Below are positions 54,912 to 64,000 of a stretch of 64,000 bases of DNA, piece after piece. Position numbers and translations under genes: made by a program. The notes beneath the pieces were generated by a model. That model was not told the DNA's origin, searched no databases, and worked only from the letters and a program-made list of their open reading frames with translations. The stretch spans positions 18,322,149-18,386,148 of the forward strand of contig CM069457.1 of assembly GCA_035610835.1 (NCBI GenBank). Direction: 5' to 3'. Source of the DNA: Ophiura sarsii (taxonomy: Eukaryota; Echinodermata; Ophiuroidea; Amphilepidida; Ophiuridae). Position 1 is the stretch's first letter. The number at the start of each line of letters is the position of its first letter.

Positions 54912-55075
54912 AACCCTAACACTTCTGGGATGGAAATGTTGAAACAATTATTTCCAGGGGTTGAAATGGGCCAAATTCAGCTGGAAAACCAGACTCGCCG
55001 GCGACGGGGTGTCGAACCCGGGTCCACCAGTATGAAAGTCGGTATCTTAGTCCACTCGGCCAGGGTGTCGCGCGC
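54912..55075 (-). mobile_element. tRNA-headed SINE next to the inverted-arm element
   Basis: Minus strand: A box CTGGCCGAGTGGACTAAG (Leu/Ser-like) and B box GGGTTCGACACC, then a body of about 100 bp ending GTTAGGGTTA. The acceptor arms (GACACCC...) are partly paired. It abuts the right end of the 52513-54910 element. Confidence 0.72.
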
Positions 55076-55089
55076 CTATATTTAACTAT

Positions 55090-55444
55090 TCCATCTGCAT
55101 TTATTACCTGTTGGGATTGCCCAGGGAGATAGACTGAGAGGCCGCACATGCTGCCAGAATAGTTTTTTATGTGAGATTTCATGAGGTTCAGGGCTGAAAA
55201 GGGTTAACCCAAAATTCCAGACAGGTCTTAGGGGGATAAACTATCAGTAATATATGTGATGATGTGATTAAGCAAAAATGAGTAGAAGTCGCAAATATTG
55301 ACTTTTAAGTATATTACCAAACAAAAGATAGAGTTTCTTTTGTTTTCTATTGTTTTGAAAGAAAACTCTTCAATTAATTGTCCATTCTTAACCCTAACCA
55401 TCCTACTCACTACGATTCCCTATGCTGTTAGCTATCAAGATAGG
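55090..55444. other. eIF2D intron, no gene seen
   Basis: No signal recognised before the MADF-like array begins. Confidence 0.35.
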
Positions 55445-56605
55445 CCAGAAGAAGGCCACTCAGAAGTAGAAACAGCCTACACCTTGACTTGCTGAGGACT
55501 CACACAACACCTCGTCATCTGAGAAAGAGGTAGTAGAGGAAGTAGAGGAACCTCAATCAGTCCAAAGGAAAAGCAAGAAGAAAGCCTCTCCAAAGAAACA
55601 AACTGCCTCGCAAACTCTACAAGTCGGACGATGTAAAGGTGGAGGAGGAAATATTGGAATGGATGCAGGTCGAGGAGAATGATTTCCTCTGGAATTCCCT
55701 CCGCACAGAATACTGGTTCCCTGACAAGAAGAAGGCCCGCTTTCAGGAAAATGAGAAGAGTCTGAATCTGGAGTGTGAGTATAACAATTACTGACAAAAT
55801 GATTTTACACATTGTGTTCAAAACGTCTAATTTCTTCTTGAATAATTAATGTTAAAAATTGTGTTCAAAATGTCCTAATTTGTCCTGTTTTATCAGAAGG
55901 ATTCCTGTCGTGGTGGTTTGAGATTCTCCGGGACCAGTACACCAAATTATATACAAGAAAGTCAGAGGATGGAATTCCCATGTTTACTGACAGACAGCAA
56001 TGGGTCCTGGACAACCTCAAGTTTTTTAATAAACTTGTCACTCATAGATCTCACCCAGTCAAGAGCGTAAGTAATCATCTTCAGTCATATATTCATGACA
56101 TTGAATATTTAGGGTTTATACAATCTCATGAATGTATTTTGTTCATTTTTATTTGAAAATCTTGTGTTTTACTTTTATTTTTCTTGTACTTATCGTCACT
56201 TTTGTCCTTGGAAGTTCAGGCAGGTGGTCCCTGAGAACACGGGAGACTTGAAGGCAATGGAGAAAGCGGCAGCTGACCAGGCCATAGACGTCGACGCCAT
56301 TGACGACGAGCGTGCCAAGAAGGACAAGAAGGAGAAACGACGGTCACCCGAAGGAGACGATACTGAGCTGGCCAAATTTAGGAAAAGACAGAAGGACTCA
56401 GACAACCAACGTCATCGCCATGCTGCAGACAAAGCTCAGCCAGCCCTAGACGGATGTTACTGCCTACGCCATGTACATGAAGGCAACACTCCAGAGGATG
56501 GACAGGTCCAAATTCAAGAAGGTGAGTAAGGCGCTTGATTCGTCGGCCGAGGACTCGAACAAGGAGTCACAGCCGGGTTTTCCTTCAATGGCACCACCAT
56601 CTCAG
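55445..56605 (+). pseudogene. MADF-like gene, array unit 1 (broken)
   Basis: Exon-like blocks are separated by plausible GT-AG introns: KSDDVKVEEEILEWMQ and ENDFLWNSLRTEYWFPDKKK (55620-55773), EGFLSWWFEILRDQYTKLYT to THRSHPVKS (55901-56066), then FRQVVPENTGDLKAMEKAAA with a charged KKDKKEKRRSPEGDD stretch (56217 onward). The W/Y spacing suggests a MADF (Myb/SANT-like) DNA-binding domain; low certainty. At the first junction the exon ends GAGT, which makes a TAA with the next exon, and a frameshift occurs near 56450, so it is broken. It lies on the opposite strand inside the eIF2D intron. Confidence 0.65.
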
Positions 56606-57749
56606 AAGGCCACTCAGAAGAAAGCCACTCAGAAGAAGAAACAGCCTACACCTTGACCTTCTGAGGACTCACACAACACCTCATCATCTGAGAAAGAGGT
56701 AGTAGAGGAACCTCAGTCAGCTCAAAGGATAGGCAAGAAGAAAGCCTCTCCAAAGAAGAAACAAACTGCCTCGCAAATTCTACAAGTCGGACGATGTAAA
56801 GGTGGAGGAGGATATATTGGAATGGATGCAGGGCGAGGAGAATGATTTCCTCTGGAATTCCCGCCGCACAGAATACCAGTTCCCTGACAAGAAGAAGGCC
56901 CGCTTTCAGGAAAAGGAGAAGAGTCTGAATCTGGAGGGTGAGTATAATTATTACTGAAAAATTAATTTTACACATTGTGTTCAAAATGTGTAATTTCTTC
57001 TTGAATTAATATTAGAAATTGTGTTCAAAATGTCTAATTTTTTCCTGTTTTTTCTGTCTTTTCAGAAGGACTCCTGTCATGGTGGTTTGAGGTTCTCCGG
57101 GACCAGTACACCAAATAACATACAAGAAAGTCAGGGGATGGAAGTCCCATTTTAACTGAGAATCAGGAATGGGTCCTGGACAACCTAAAGTTTTTTAATA
57201 AACTTAAAATAGATCTCACCCAGTCTAGATCGTAAGTAATCATCTTCAGTTATATATTCATGACATTGAATATTTAGGGTTTAAACAATCTCATGAATGT
57301 ATTTTGTTCATTATTATTTGAAAATCTTGTGTTTCACTTATATTTTTCTTGAACTTATCGTCACTTTTGTCTTTGAAGTTCAGGCAGGTGGTCGCTGAGA
57401 ACACAGGAGTCTTTGAGGCAATGGAGAAAGCGGCAGATGACTAGGCCATAGACGTCGATGCCTTTGACGATGAGCGAGCCAAGATGGAGAAACGACCGTC
57501 ACCCAAAGGATGCTGACCAAATTTAGGGGGAAAAAACAGACTCGGACAACCAACGTCATCGCCAGGCTGCAGACAAAGCTCAGCCAGCCCTAGACGGATG
57601 TTACTGCCTACGCCATGTACATGAAGGCATCGCTCCAGATGATGGACAGGTCCAAATTCAAGAAGGTGAGGAGGGCACTTGATTCATTGGACGAGGACTC
57701 GAACGAGGAGTCACAGCCGGGTTTTCCTTCAATGGCACCACCATCGCAG
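56606..57749 (+). pseudogene. MADF-like gene, array unit 2 (broken)
   Basis: Same blocks as unit 1: EENDFLWNSRRTEYQFPDKK, EGLLSWWFEVLRDQYTK, then an in-frame TAA right after the DQYTK codons (about 57116). Its first junction is intact (GAGG plus AA), unlike unit 1. A second stop (TAG) follows in the third exon near 57443, and part of the Lys-rich stretch is deleted. Confidence 0.7.
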
Positions 57750-58870
57750 AAGGCCACTCAGAAGAAAGCCACTCAGAAGAAGAAACAGCCTACACCTTGA
57801 CCTTCTGAGGACTCACACAACACCTCATCATCTGAGAAAGAGGTAGTAGAGGAACCTCAGTCAGCTCAAAGGAAAGGCAAGAAGAAAGCCTCTCCAAAGA
57901 AGAAACAAACTGCCTCGCAAATTCTACAAGTCGGACGATGTAAAGGTGGAGGAGGATATATTGGAATGGATGCAGGGCGAGGAGAATGATTTCCTCTGGA
58001 ATTCCCGCCGCACAGAATACCAGTTCCCTGACAAGAAGAAGGCCCGCTTTCAGGAAAAGGAGAAGAGTCTGAATCTGGAGGGTGAGTATAATTATTACTG
58101 AAAAATTAATTTTACACATTGTGTTCAAAATGTGTAATTTCTTCTTGAATTAATATTAGAAATTGTGTTCAAAATGTCTAATTTTTTCCTGTTTTTTCTG
58201 TCTTTTCAGAAGGACTCCTGTCATGGTGGTTTGAGGTTCTCCGGGACCAGTACACCAAATAACATACAAGAAAGTCAGGGGATGGAAGTCCCATTTTAAC
58301 TGAGAATCAGGAATGGGTCCTGGACAACCTAAAGTTTTTTAATAAACTTAAAATAGATCTCACCCAGTCTAGATCGTAAGTAATCATCTTCAGTTATATA
58401 TTCATGACATTGAATATTTAGGGTTTAAACAATCTCATGAATGTATTTTGTTCATTATTATTTGAAAATCTTGTGTTTCACTTATATTTTTCTTGAACTT
58501 ATCGTCACTTTTGTCTTTGAAGTTCAGGCAGGTGGTCGCTGAGAACACAGGAGTCTTTGAGGCAATGGAGAAAGCGGCAGATGACCAGGCCATAGACGTC
58601 GATGCCTTTGACGATGAGCGAGCCAAGATGGAGAAACGACCGTCACCCAAAGGATGCTGACCAAATTTAGGGGGAAAAAACAGACTCGGACAACCAACGT
58701 CATCGCCAGGCTGCAGACAAAGCTCAGCCAGCCCTAGACGGATGTTACTGCCTACGCCATGTACATGAAGGCATCGCTCCAGATGATGGACAGGTCCAAA
58801 TTCAAGAAGGTGAGGAGGGCACTTGATTCATTGGACGAGGACTCGAACGAGGAGTCACAGCCTGGTTTCC
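57750..58870 (+). pseudogene. MADF-like gene, array unit 3 (broken)
   Basis: Almost identical to unit 2 at a spacing of 1144 bp, including the TAA after DQYTK (about 58260). The third-exon TAG of unit 2 is CAG here. The duplication is recent compared with the split from unit 1. Confidence 0.72.
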
Positions 58871-59552
58871 CTTCAATGGCACCACCATCGAAAAATTCAA
58901 GAAGGTGAGGAAGACGCTTGATTCGTCGGACGAGGACTCGAACGAGGAGTCACAGCCTGATTTTCCTTCGATGGCACCACCATCGCAAATTCAAGAAGGT
59001 GAGGAAGGCGCTTAATTCGTCGGACGAGGACTCGAACGAGGAGTCACAGCCTGGTTTTCCTTCAATGGCACCACCATCAGAAATTCAAGAAGGTGAGGAA
59101 GGCGCTTGATTCGTCGGACAAAGACTCGAACGAGGAGTCACAGCCTGGTTTACCTACAATGACACCACCATCAGAAATTCAAGAAGGTGAGGAAGGCGCT
59201 TGATTCGTCGGACAAAGACTCGAACGAGGAGTCACAGCCTGGTTTCCCTTCAATGGCACCACCATCGAAAAATTCAAGAAGGTGAGGAAGACGCTTGATT
59301 CGTCGGACGAGGACTCGAACGAGGAGTCACAGCCTGATTTTCCTTCGATGGCACCACCATCGCAAATTCAAGAAGGTGAGGAAGGCGCTTAATTCGTCGG
59401 ACGAGGACTCGAACAAGGAGTCACAGCCTGGTTTTCCTTCAATGGCACCACCATCAGAAATTCAAGAAGGTGAGGAAGGCGCTTGATTCGTCGGACAAAG
59501 ACTCGAACGAGGAGTCACAGCCTGGTTTACCTACAATGACACCACCACCGCG
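58800..59552 (+). repeat. 94-bp tandem array derived from the end of the MADF-like gene
   Basis: AAATTCAAGAAGGTGAGGAA starts units at 58893, 58987, 59081, 59175, 59270, 59364 and 59458, with the parent at 58800. Spacing is 93-95 bp. Every fourth unit matches best: 58893-59269 and 59270 onward are near-identical, a 377-bp higher-order repeat. Because 94 is not a multiple of 3, the acidic DSSDEDSNEESQPGFPSMAP peptide cannot be read through consecutive units. Confidence 0.93.
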
Positions 59553-60479
59553 TCCTATGTCGCAACCTGTCGCTGAGATGGTCGACGTTCACCACTGTCC
59601 TGCGAACGGGCACGAAAGCAACTTTTGTATACCGGGCTCTCACCGTTTGCAGCTTTTACTCGCCCGGCAGGAGTTTTGAGCAGACGCAGATGGCCGGCAA
59701 AGTCCCTTGAACATGTTCAACTGACTGGAAACGACCCACCGTGTGACCTTACCCTGTGCCACCGTCCGCAGCAAATTTTTCACACCGTGGCGAACGGGGA
59801 GCCCACATGGCTCCAAAAATCACCAACACAACACATACAAAATCCGAAAACCACACACACTGATATGCCCTCATGTTTGAATATAGAAACACCATTGTTT
59901 GCATATCCTGAGTATCCACAGAGCTCTTTTGTTTAAATAGTGGTCTGTGCGTGTGTTACAATTGAACGAACATCAATGGCAGAAAAATGCTTATTGAAAC
60001 CCCGATGAGGAAAAGCAGACGCTCTCAGTACAGGGTTGCTGTGGTAGCCCAGTGTATTTGTCAGAATTAACAAGGCCAAGAAGAAAGATCTGTCTCACAT
60101 ACCAACGCGCATAAGTATATGGAGTCATTTCTGCAGCAAAACCCTACGCGATGAGCCCAATTTCTTATTTTTAGTTGTCTGAAAAAATGGCTCTGAAAGG
60201 GGGGGGGGAGGGGGCAAATACACAATAAAAAAGAATTTCAGCATTTACATTTAGCAGATTTTTTTCTCCTAAAAAATGCATATAGCATATTTTCCCAAAT
60301 GTATGTGAAACGGACCTTCTTTTTTTGGGGCGTAATTATAGCATTCCCTCACAGATAGCCTGTAGGCAACAGTAACCATGCCAAATTCAATAACTAATAC
60401 ACCACTAATATGCTGCAAGACCAGTGAATAAAGACTACGGGTTGACTGTGGTTCCACCCTATCTTTCTAGACTCAAATG
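59553..60479. other. Tail of MADF-like array and unassigned sequence
   Basis: A short frame continues from the last array unit to 59679 (PVAEMVDVHHCPANGHESNF). It may be the original 3' end of the MADF-like gene. No domain is recognised. The rest is intronic. Confidence 0.4.
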
Positions 60480-61051
60480 TAGGCATGTGACTGTTACACG
60501 TTTACCCAAGTAACCGACCGCAAGGGTCAAATCCGTTTACAAAAACTAGTTAACGGTTATACGCATATGGGTTTCATTTTTCAATAAACCTCACATTTTA
60601 CACATCTAAAACCCTTATAAGACATACTGAAAAGCAATTACCCTCATGATGACCTTTGGCAGTTCAGAGCTAGCTAGAAAAGACGCAATTCTGGGATCTG
60701 GGTCACAGTATACTAGGTTATGCCCATAGTTTTTTATTTTATATATTTTCACTGATTTGCTAGCTTGCCAATATTAATACTTTAAAGGGTACCACCACTT
60801 CAAAATTAAATTATTGTGGGTTAATTGTGAATTTTCAGGCCTTCCAAAATTTTGATTACAGTTGTCCCCACATCGTGGAAAGCATGTTGAAAAATTGGCA
60901 TCACAATAAAAAAACCAATTATTTAAAAGTGATAGAATTGAACTGAATTTAGAATGAGGTCATTAGAACAAAATAGACGGTTAAACGTTTAACTGACCGT
61001 AAAATCATCAGGTTAAACGTTCAACAAATTACACGTATCCTCACACCCTTA
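60480..61051. mobile_element. hAT non-autonomous element with exact 8-bp TSD
   Basis: CTCAAATG at 60472-60479 and 61052-61059. Ends TAGGCATGTGAC and, inverted, TAAGGGTGTGAGG; inner GTTTAACC/GGTTAAAC words mirror each other. 572 bp without transposase. Confidence 0.82.
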
Positions 61052-61059
61052 CTCAAATG

Positions 61060-61588
61060 TATTTAATATTTAGTCTCTTTTCAGTGTCAAACTGAGGCGG
61101 TTGACATTATTGCCATTTCTACTTCAGACTTTTGTTTGTATTTCTAAACACTGCTTGCGACCATGGGCATTTGTGATTATGCCAAACACATGAAGACAAA
61201 CCCGTTGGTTTCAGTCAACATTGACTTTGGATACACATGATCGTTCCAAAAATAGCGGAATAGGGGGGTTTTCCGTTATGTCTGCGATTTCAAAAAATAA
61301 GGGGTCATTAAGGAAGCTGTCTGTGTCCGCGATTTCAAAAAATTAGGGGTATTTAAAAAAAATAGAATAATTAATGTGTCATATCAAATTGTCTTGGGAA
61401 TAGGAAAAGTGTTTTTTTAAACAGATGTGTCCTCATTTTTGCGCATTTTGTTATTTAGAGAGTGTCCTTGAAATGGTGAAAACAGAGGGGTCATTATCAG
61501 ACAAAATGTCTGTGCTTTTGTGCGAAAAAGGGGGTCAATGCCATTAAATAGGGAGGTATTTCAAGATCCTGGAAAATTCATGTGTTAC
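61060..61588. other. eIF2D intron, no gene seen
   Basis: Repeated GCGATTTCAAAAAATWAGGGG at about 61286 and 61331. Nothing else. Confidence 0.35.
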
Positions 61589-61749
61589 CAGGGCTCAAAT
61601 TACAGGAAGGACATGGCCTCCATGCCCTCCATGCCCTTTGACTTGGACCTGGGCCGTCTATTTCAAAGCAATCTTTAGCATATAGTGGCCTCTGGTGCCC
61701 TTGAGCACTGGCCTTGAAATGGCCTCAAAGATTTGTGATTTGAGGCCTG
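61589..61749. mobile_element. 161-bp hAT MITE with exact 8-bp TSD
   Basis: TGTGTTAC at 61581-61588 and 61750-61757. Ends CAGGGCTCAAATTACAGG and, inverted, CAGGCCTCAAATCACAAA. It lies 50 bp past the donor of an eIF2D exon. Confidence 0.9.
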
Positions 61750-61798
61750 TGTGTTACTCCTCTGAATACGAAGAGAGAACAACAGGAGACAAACCTAC

Positions 61799-61934
61799 CA
61801 CTTTATTGCCAGCTTTTCTCTGTATTTTTAACTCTATACGCGGCAGACGACCAGTCCTGATGGATGCTTGGCTACTCTCTGCTGTGGGATTGCCTAATAC
61901 TAGCTGATGCCCGGATGTTAATTCACGAAAACTC
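61799..61934 (-). CDS. EIF2D: eIF2D exon, between SWIB-like region and SUI1
   Basis: Acceptor TTAATTGCAG at its start and donor GTAGGT after AATAAAGTG. Completes an Arg codon from the previous exon, then encodes SFRELTSGHQLVLGN, PTAESSQASIRTGRLPRIEL and KIQRKAGNKV. This aligns with the eIF2D segment in which a basic 'K-x-G-R-x-x-x-I-x-L' block precedes 'A-x-N-K' and the SUI1 domain. 136 nt, in phase with both neighbours. Found by reading the splice sites, since the open frame is short. Confidence 0.85.
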
Positions 61935-61939
61935 CTGCA

Positions 61940-62667
61940 ATTAAAAGTGGGTTTTTTGTTTCATATTCAATAACTGAATAATAATAAAATCACTGTGAAA
62001 ATTGAATAACTTATGTACTTGAATTATTCACAAATATGAGGTTTTTTAATCTTAGGGAAAATGTTTTTTATTTTCCCTTTATTTTCTCTCTCTCTTTTTT
62101 CTAAACATGAATGGGATACATTCCTAAAGAGTTTACTGCCTCAAGAAAGGCTTATTTTACTTGGTTCTAGCAATTATTTCTGCCTAATACTTGTTAATAC
62201 CATGTTTTTAATTCATGCAAATTCCTGGAGTTAAAGAATTATACAAGTATACACATTTCTGTACCTTAAAATAATACGATAACTAGCAAAATAACTGTTG
62301 AAATTACGTGAAAATAAGATCATTTTTGGTATGGGCTATATAAGCACAGTTATTATTCACAATTTCACACATTAAAAGTCATTTTCCTCTACTTCCAAAC
62401 ATACACTGTTAGTTCTGTCAGTTCTAAATTGGCGAACCTGCTCACAACAGCGAATTAATTCAGGAGAGCCTGGGTGCACAAAACATCATTTGGCGCATGT
62501 GTGGCGCAACATGGCGCATTGTGTATTGTTTGTGTGACGCTTGCGTATGCCAAAATAACCTGTGTACGCTTAGATTACTGTTGCGCGTGGAGAGATAAAA
62601 ACACATAATTCTTGCCAATTTGGAACTGATTGAACTATAGCTTACTTTTTCATGTTATATTGCAGTT
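61940..62667. other. eIF2D intron, no gene seen
   Basis: AT-rich with a loosely repeated segment: CCTAATACTWGYTRATRCC occurs at about 61892 (in the exon flank) and 62183, so part of the exon region was once duplicated. Confidence 0.4.
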
Positions 62668-62671
62668 TTAA

Positions 62672-62887
62672 CACTTTCCACGCAGCTATACCAAACATAT
62701 TGTTCAGAAACCTTTCCCAACCTTCAAAGTCTTATCTTAATAATTACTGAAAACTAGGCATGTTTGTACTATGCATTTCTCATGGTGATTCTAAATATGG
62801 TGATGGAATTCAATAAATGTGACATTTGTGAAACATTTTGTGAAATTTTGGAACTGTTGTCTGCATATGACTGCCGCATGGAAAGTG
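62672..62887. mobile_element. TTAA MITE family, copy 5
   Basis: TTAA then CACTTTCCACGCAGC at the left, GCCGCATGGAAAGTG at the right (right flank TTTTAA). Interior like 15653-15890. Confidence 0.82.
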
Positions 62888-62999
62888 TTTTAAAAAGACA
62901 GCATGTGCAAAATTATTTTTTCAATGGAAATCCAATCTTGTTTTATTACTATAGTTCAATCAATTCCAAATTTGGCGAGAAATATGCGTGCAAAAGTAA

Positions 63000-63433
63000 G
63001 GCTAAAAAAAATAAATAGTTGAGTTGTGTTGCCCTCATCCGGCCGGGTCAAAATTCTGAGAATGTGGGCCGGGTATTTTTTTTTTTTTTTTTTTTCAAGA
63101 TTTTTTTCAAGATTTTCCCTTTTTTTTCAAGATTTTTTTTTTTTTTTTTCTAAGATTTTTTTTCAAGATTTTTTTTTTTCAAGATTTTGTTTCAAGATTT
63201 TTTTCTCAAGATCTTCCAATCTGTGAAAAGAGATGGGCAAAAAACTGAAATATTCACCATTGGGTTGAAATTACATCCAGTAAGCGTTTTCCTTAGTATC
63301 TTCACACATGTTGACTGAAATAATAGGTATAAAATCATTGATTTGGTAAAATTTTAAAAAAAAAATCCGTCAGGCCGTCCTTCCCGATTTTAGGCTTGTG
63401 AGGGCAACACAACTTCTTTTTTTTTGTTGGGCC
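63000..63433. mobile_element. TAA-flanked GGCC MITE, family member E
   Basis: TAA at 62997-62999 and 63434-63436. Ends GGCTAAAAAAAATAAATAGT with TTGAGTTGTGTTGCCCTC, inverted at the right (GAGGGCAACACAACTT...GGGCC). The core consists of CAAGATTTTTTTT runs. 434 bp. Confidence 0.88.
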
Positions 63434-63590
63434 TAATGAAAGTAAACGGGCGGGATATTGGTTATACGCATGCATCATGCATTTTATGTGAAATGCGCCT
63501 GTTGTGTTCTCATGTGCACTTATACCCCTCTGTATTATTTCACTGCTGTAAGGAGGCTCGCTAATTTGGAACTGATCAAACTATACTAAC

Positions 63591-63669
63591 CTTGAAAATA
63601 CTTGATCCCATTTCAGATGTGTTCTAGACTCTTTATTCTTTCTTATTAACGCATCATGTAGTAATGTAT
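63591..63669 (-). CDS. EIF2D: eIF2D exon (end of SWIB-like region), lowest unit of a tandem array
   Basis: Minus strand: TLLHDALIRKNKESRTHLKW then DQVFS and AG of a split Arg codon; donor GTTAGT at 63585-63590. This matches the eIF2D stretch that ends 'L-x-W-D-x-x-x-x-R' just before the exon at 61934, and phases agree. The exon start is uncertain: TACTAG at 63670-63675 could be an acceptor, or the true exon begins beyond the window with the first array unit. Confidence 0.75.
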
Positions 63670-64000
63670 CTAGTATTACACTTACCTTGAAAATACTTGA
63701 TCCCATTTCAGATGTGTTCTAGACTCTTTATTCTTTCTTATTAACGCATCATGTAGTAATGTATCTAGTATTACACTTACCTTGAAAATACTTGATCCCA
63801 TTTCAGATGTGTTCTAGACTCTTTATTCTTTCTTATTAACGCATCATGTAGTAATGTATCTAGTATTACACTTACCTTGAAAATACTTGATCCCATTTCA
63901 GATGTGTTCTAGACTCTTCATTCTTTCTTATTAACGCATCATGTAGTAATGTATCTAGTATTACACTTACCTTGAAAATACTTGATCCCATTTCAGATGT
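63591..64000 (-). repeat. 95-bp tandem array of an eIF2D exon segment plus splice donor
   Basis: Units begin at 63591, 63686, 63781, 63876 and 63971 (cut by the window end). Units differ by at most one or two bases. Each holds 79 coding nt ending TTTTCAAG and then 16 nt GTAAGTGTAATACTAG, that is a good donor and a TAG. The lowest unit has a different donor (GTTAGT). Confidence 0.95.

Noticed and set aside
55477..58128. Minus-strand frames of 112-114 codons with hydrophobic residues, repeated three times
   Set aside because: They are antisense to the MADF-like exons, whose plus-strand reading has better domain and splice logic.
58800..59552. Possible CRISPR array (regular short repeats)
   Set aside because: Units are contiguous 94-bp repeats without unique spacers, in an animal genome, and derive from a neighbouring coding sequence.
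63026..63226. Phe-rich open frame (66 codons)
   Set aside because: Translation of oligo-T runs in the core of a MITE.
63591..64000. Array as a simple satellite unrelated to genes
   Set aside because: The minus-strand frame matches eIF2D in sequence, exon phase and position relative to three further exons.

Overview
The window is animal nuclear DNA from a draft assembly: it has split genes with GT-AG introns, non-LTR retrotransposons, many short inverted-repeat transposons and a 100-N gap at 28499-28598. The mix (GT10 fucosyltransferase, BTB-Kelch gene, Tx1/L1-like and CR1/Jockey-like LINEs, tRNA-headed SINEs, AT-rich DNA with frequent AGGCCT words) suggests an invertebrate deuterostome such as an echinoderm or hemichordate. 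That assignment is an impression, not a proof.

Three host genes are supported. (1) An alpha-1,3-fucosyltransferase-like GT10 gene on the minus strand: one large exon at 13221-14582 whose start codon must lie in an upstream exon. (2) A six-exon BTB-BACK-Kelch gene on the plus strand, 33415-42596, about 616 residues when joined, with a short uORF, a probable GC-AG intron and a duplicated partial BTB exon. (3) The 3' half of an eIF2D (ligatin) gene on the minus strand, with exons at 63591-63669, 61799-61934, 51895-52081 and 50537-50610. These join in phase into the end of the SWIB-SUI1 region. I assembled this gene from short exons hidden among repeats. Its most upstream visible exon has been amplified with its splice donor into a 95-bp tandem array that runs off the end of the window.

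Most of the rest is layered transposons. 1.8-9.3 kb is one Tx1/L1-like LINE cut by a CR1/Jockey-like LINE (3.08-6.49 kb) and by a TA-flanked DNA element (6.93-8.38 kb). 9.35-12.26 kb is a TTA-flanked MITE containing a nested TTAA fold-back element, with its own empty site preserved nearby. 18.54-20.74 kb is a roughly 450-bp satellite. 20.74-25.86 kb is a LINE into which a second copy of the same family inserted (7-bp target duplication) and into which a hAT element carrying a 34-bp minisatellite also inserted. 25.9-33 kb is repeats around the assembly gap. 35-50 kb holds MITEs in and after the BTB-Kelch gene.

The roughly 10-kb eIF2D intron (52082-61798) holds the most unusual material. One item is a 2.4-kb element with arms of about 400 bp in inverted orientation that encloses a broken gene for a PIN/FEN1-like nuclease-fold protein with a cysteine-rich CXC tail. 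The other is a tandem array of broken MADF-like genes (about 1.14-kb unit) that runs into a 94-bp array. At least six groups of short transposons can be told apart by their target duplications (TWA, TTAA, TA, 8 bp), so this is a good locus for working out the order of insertions.
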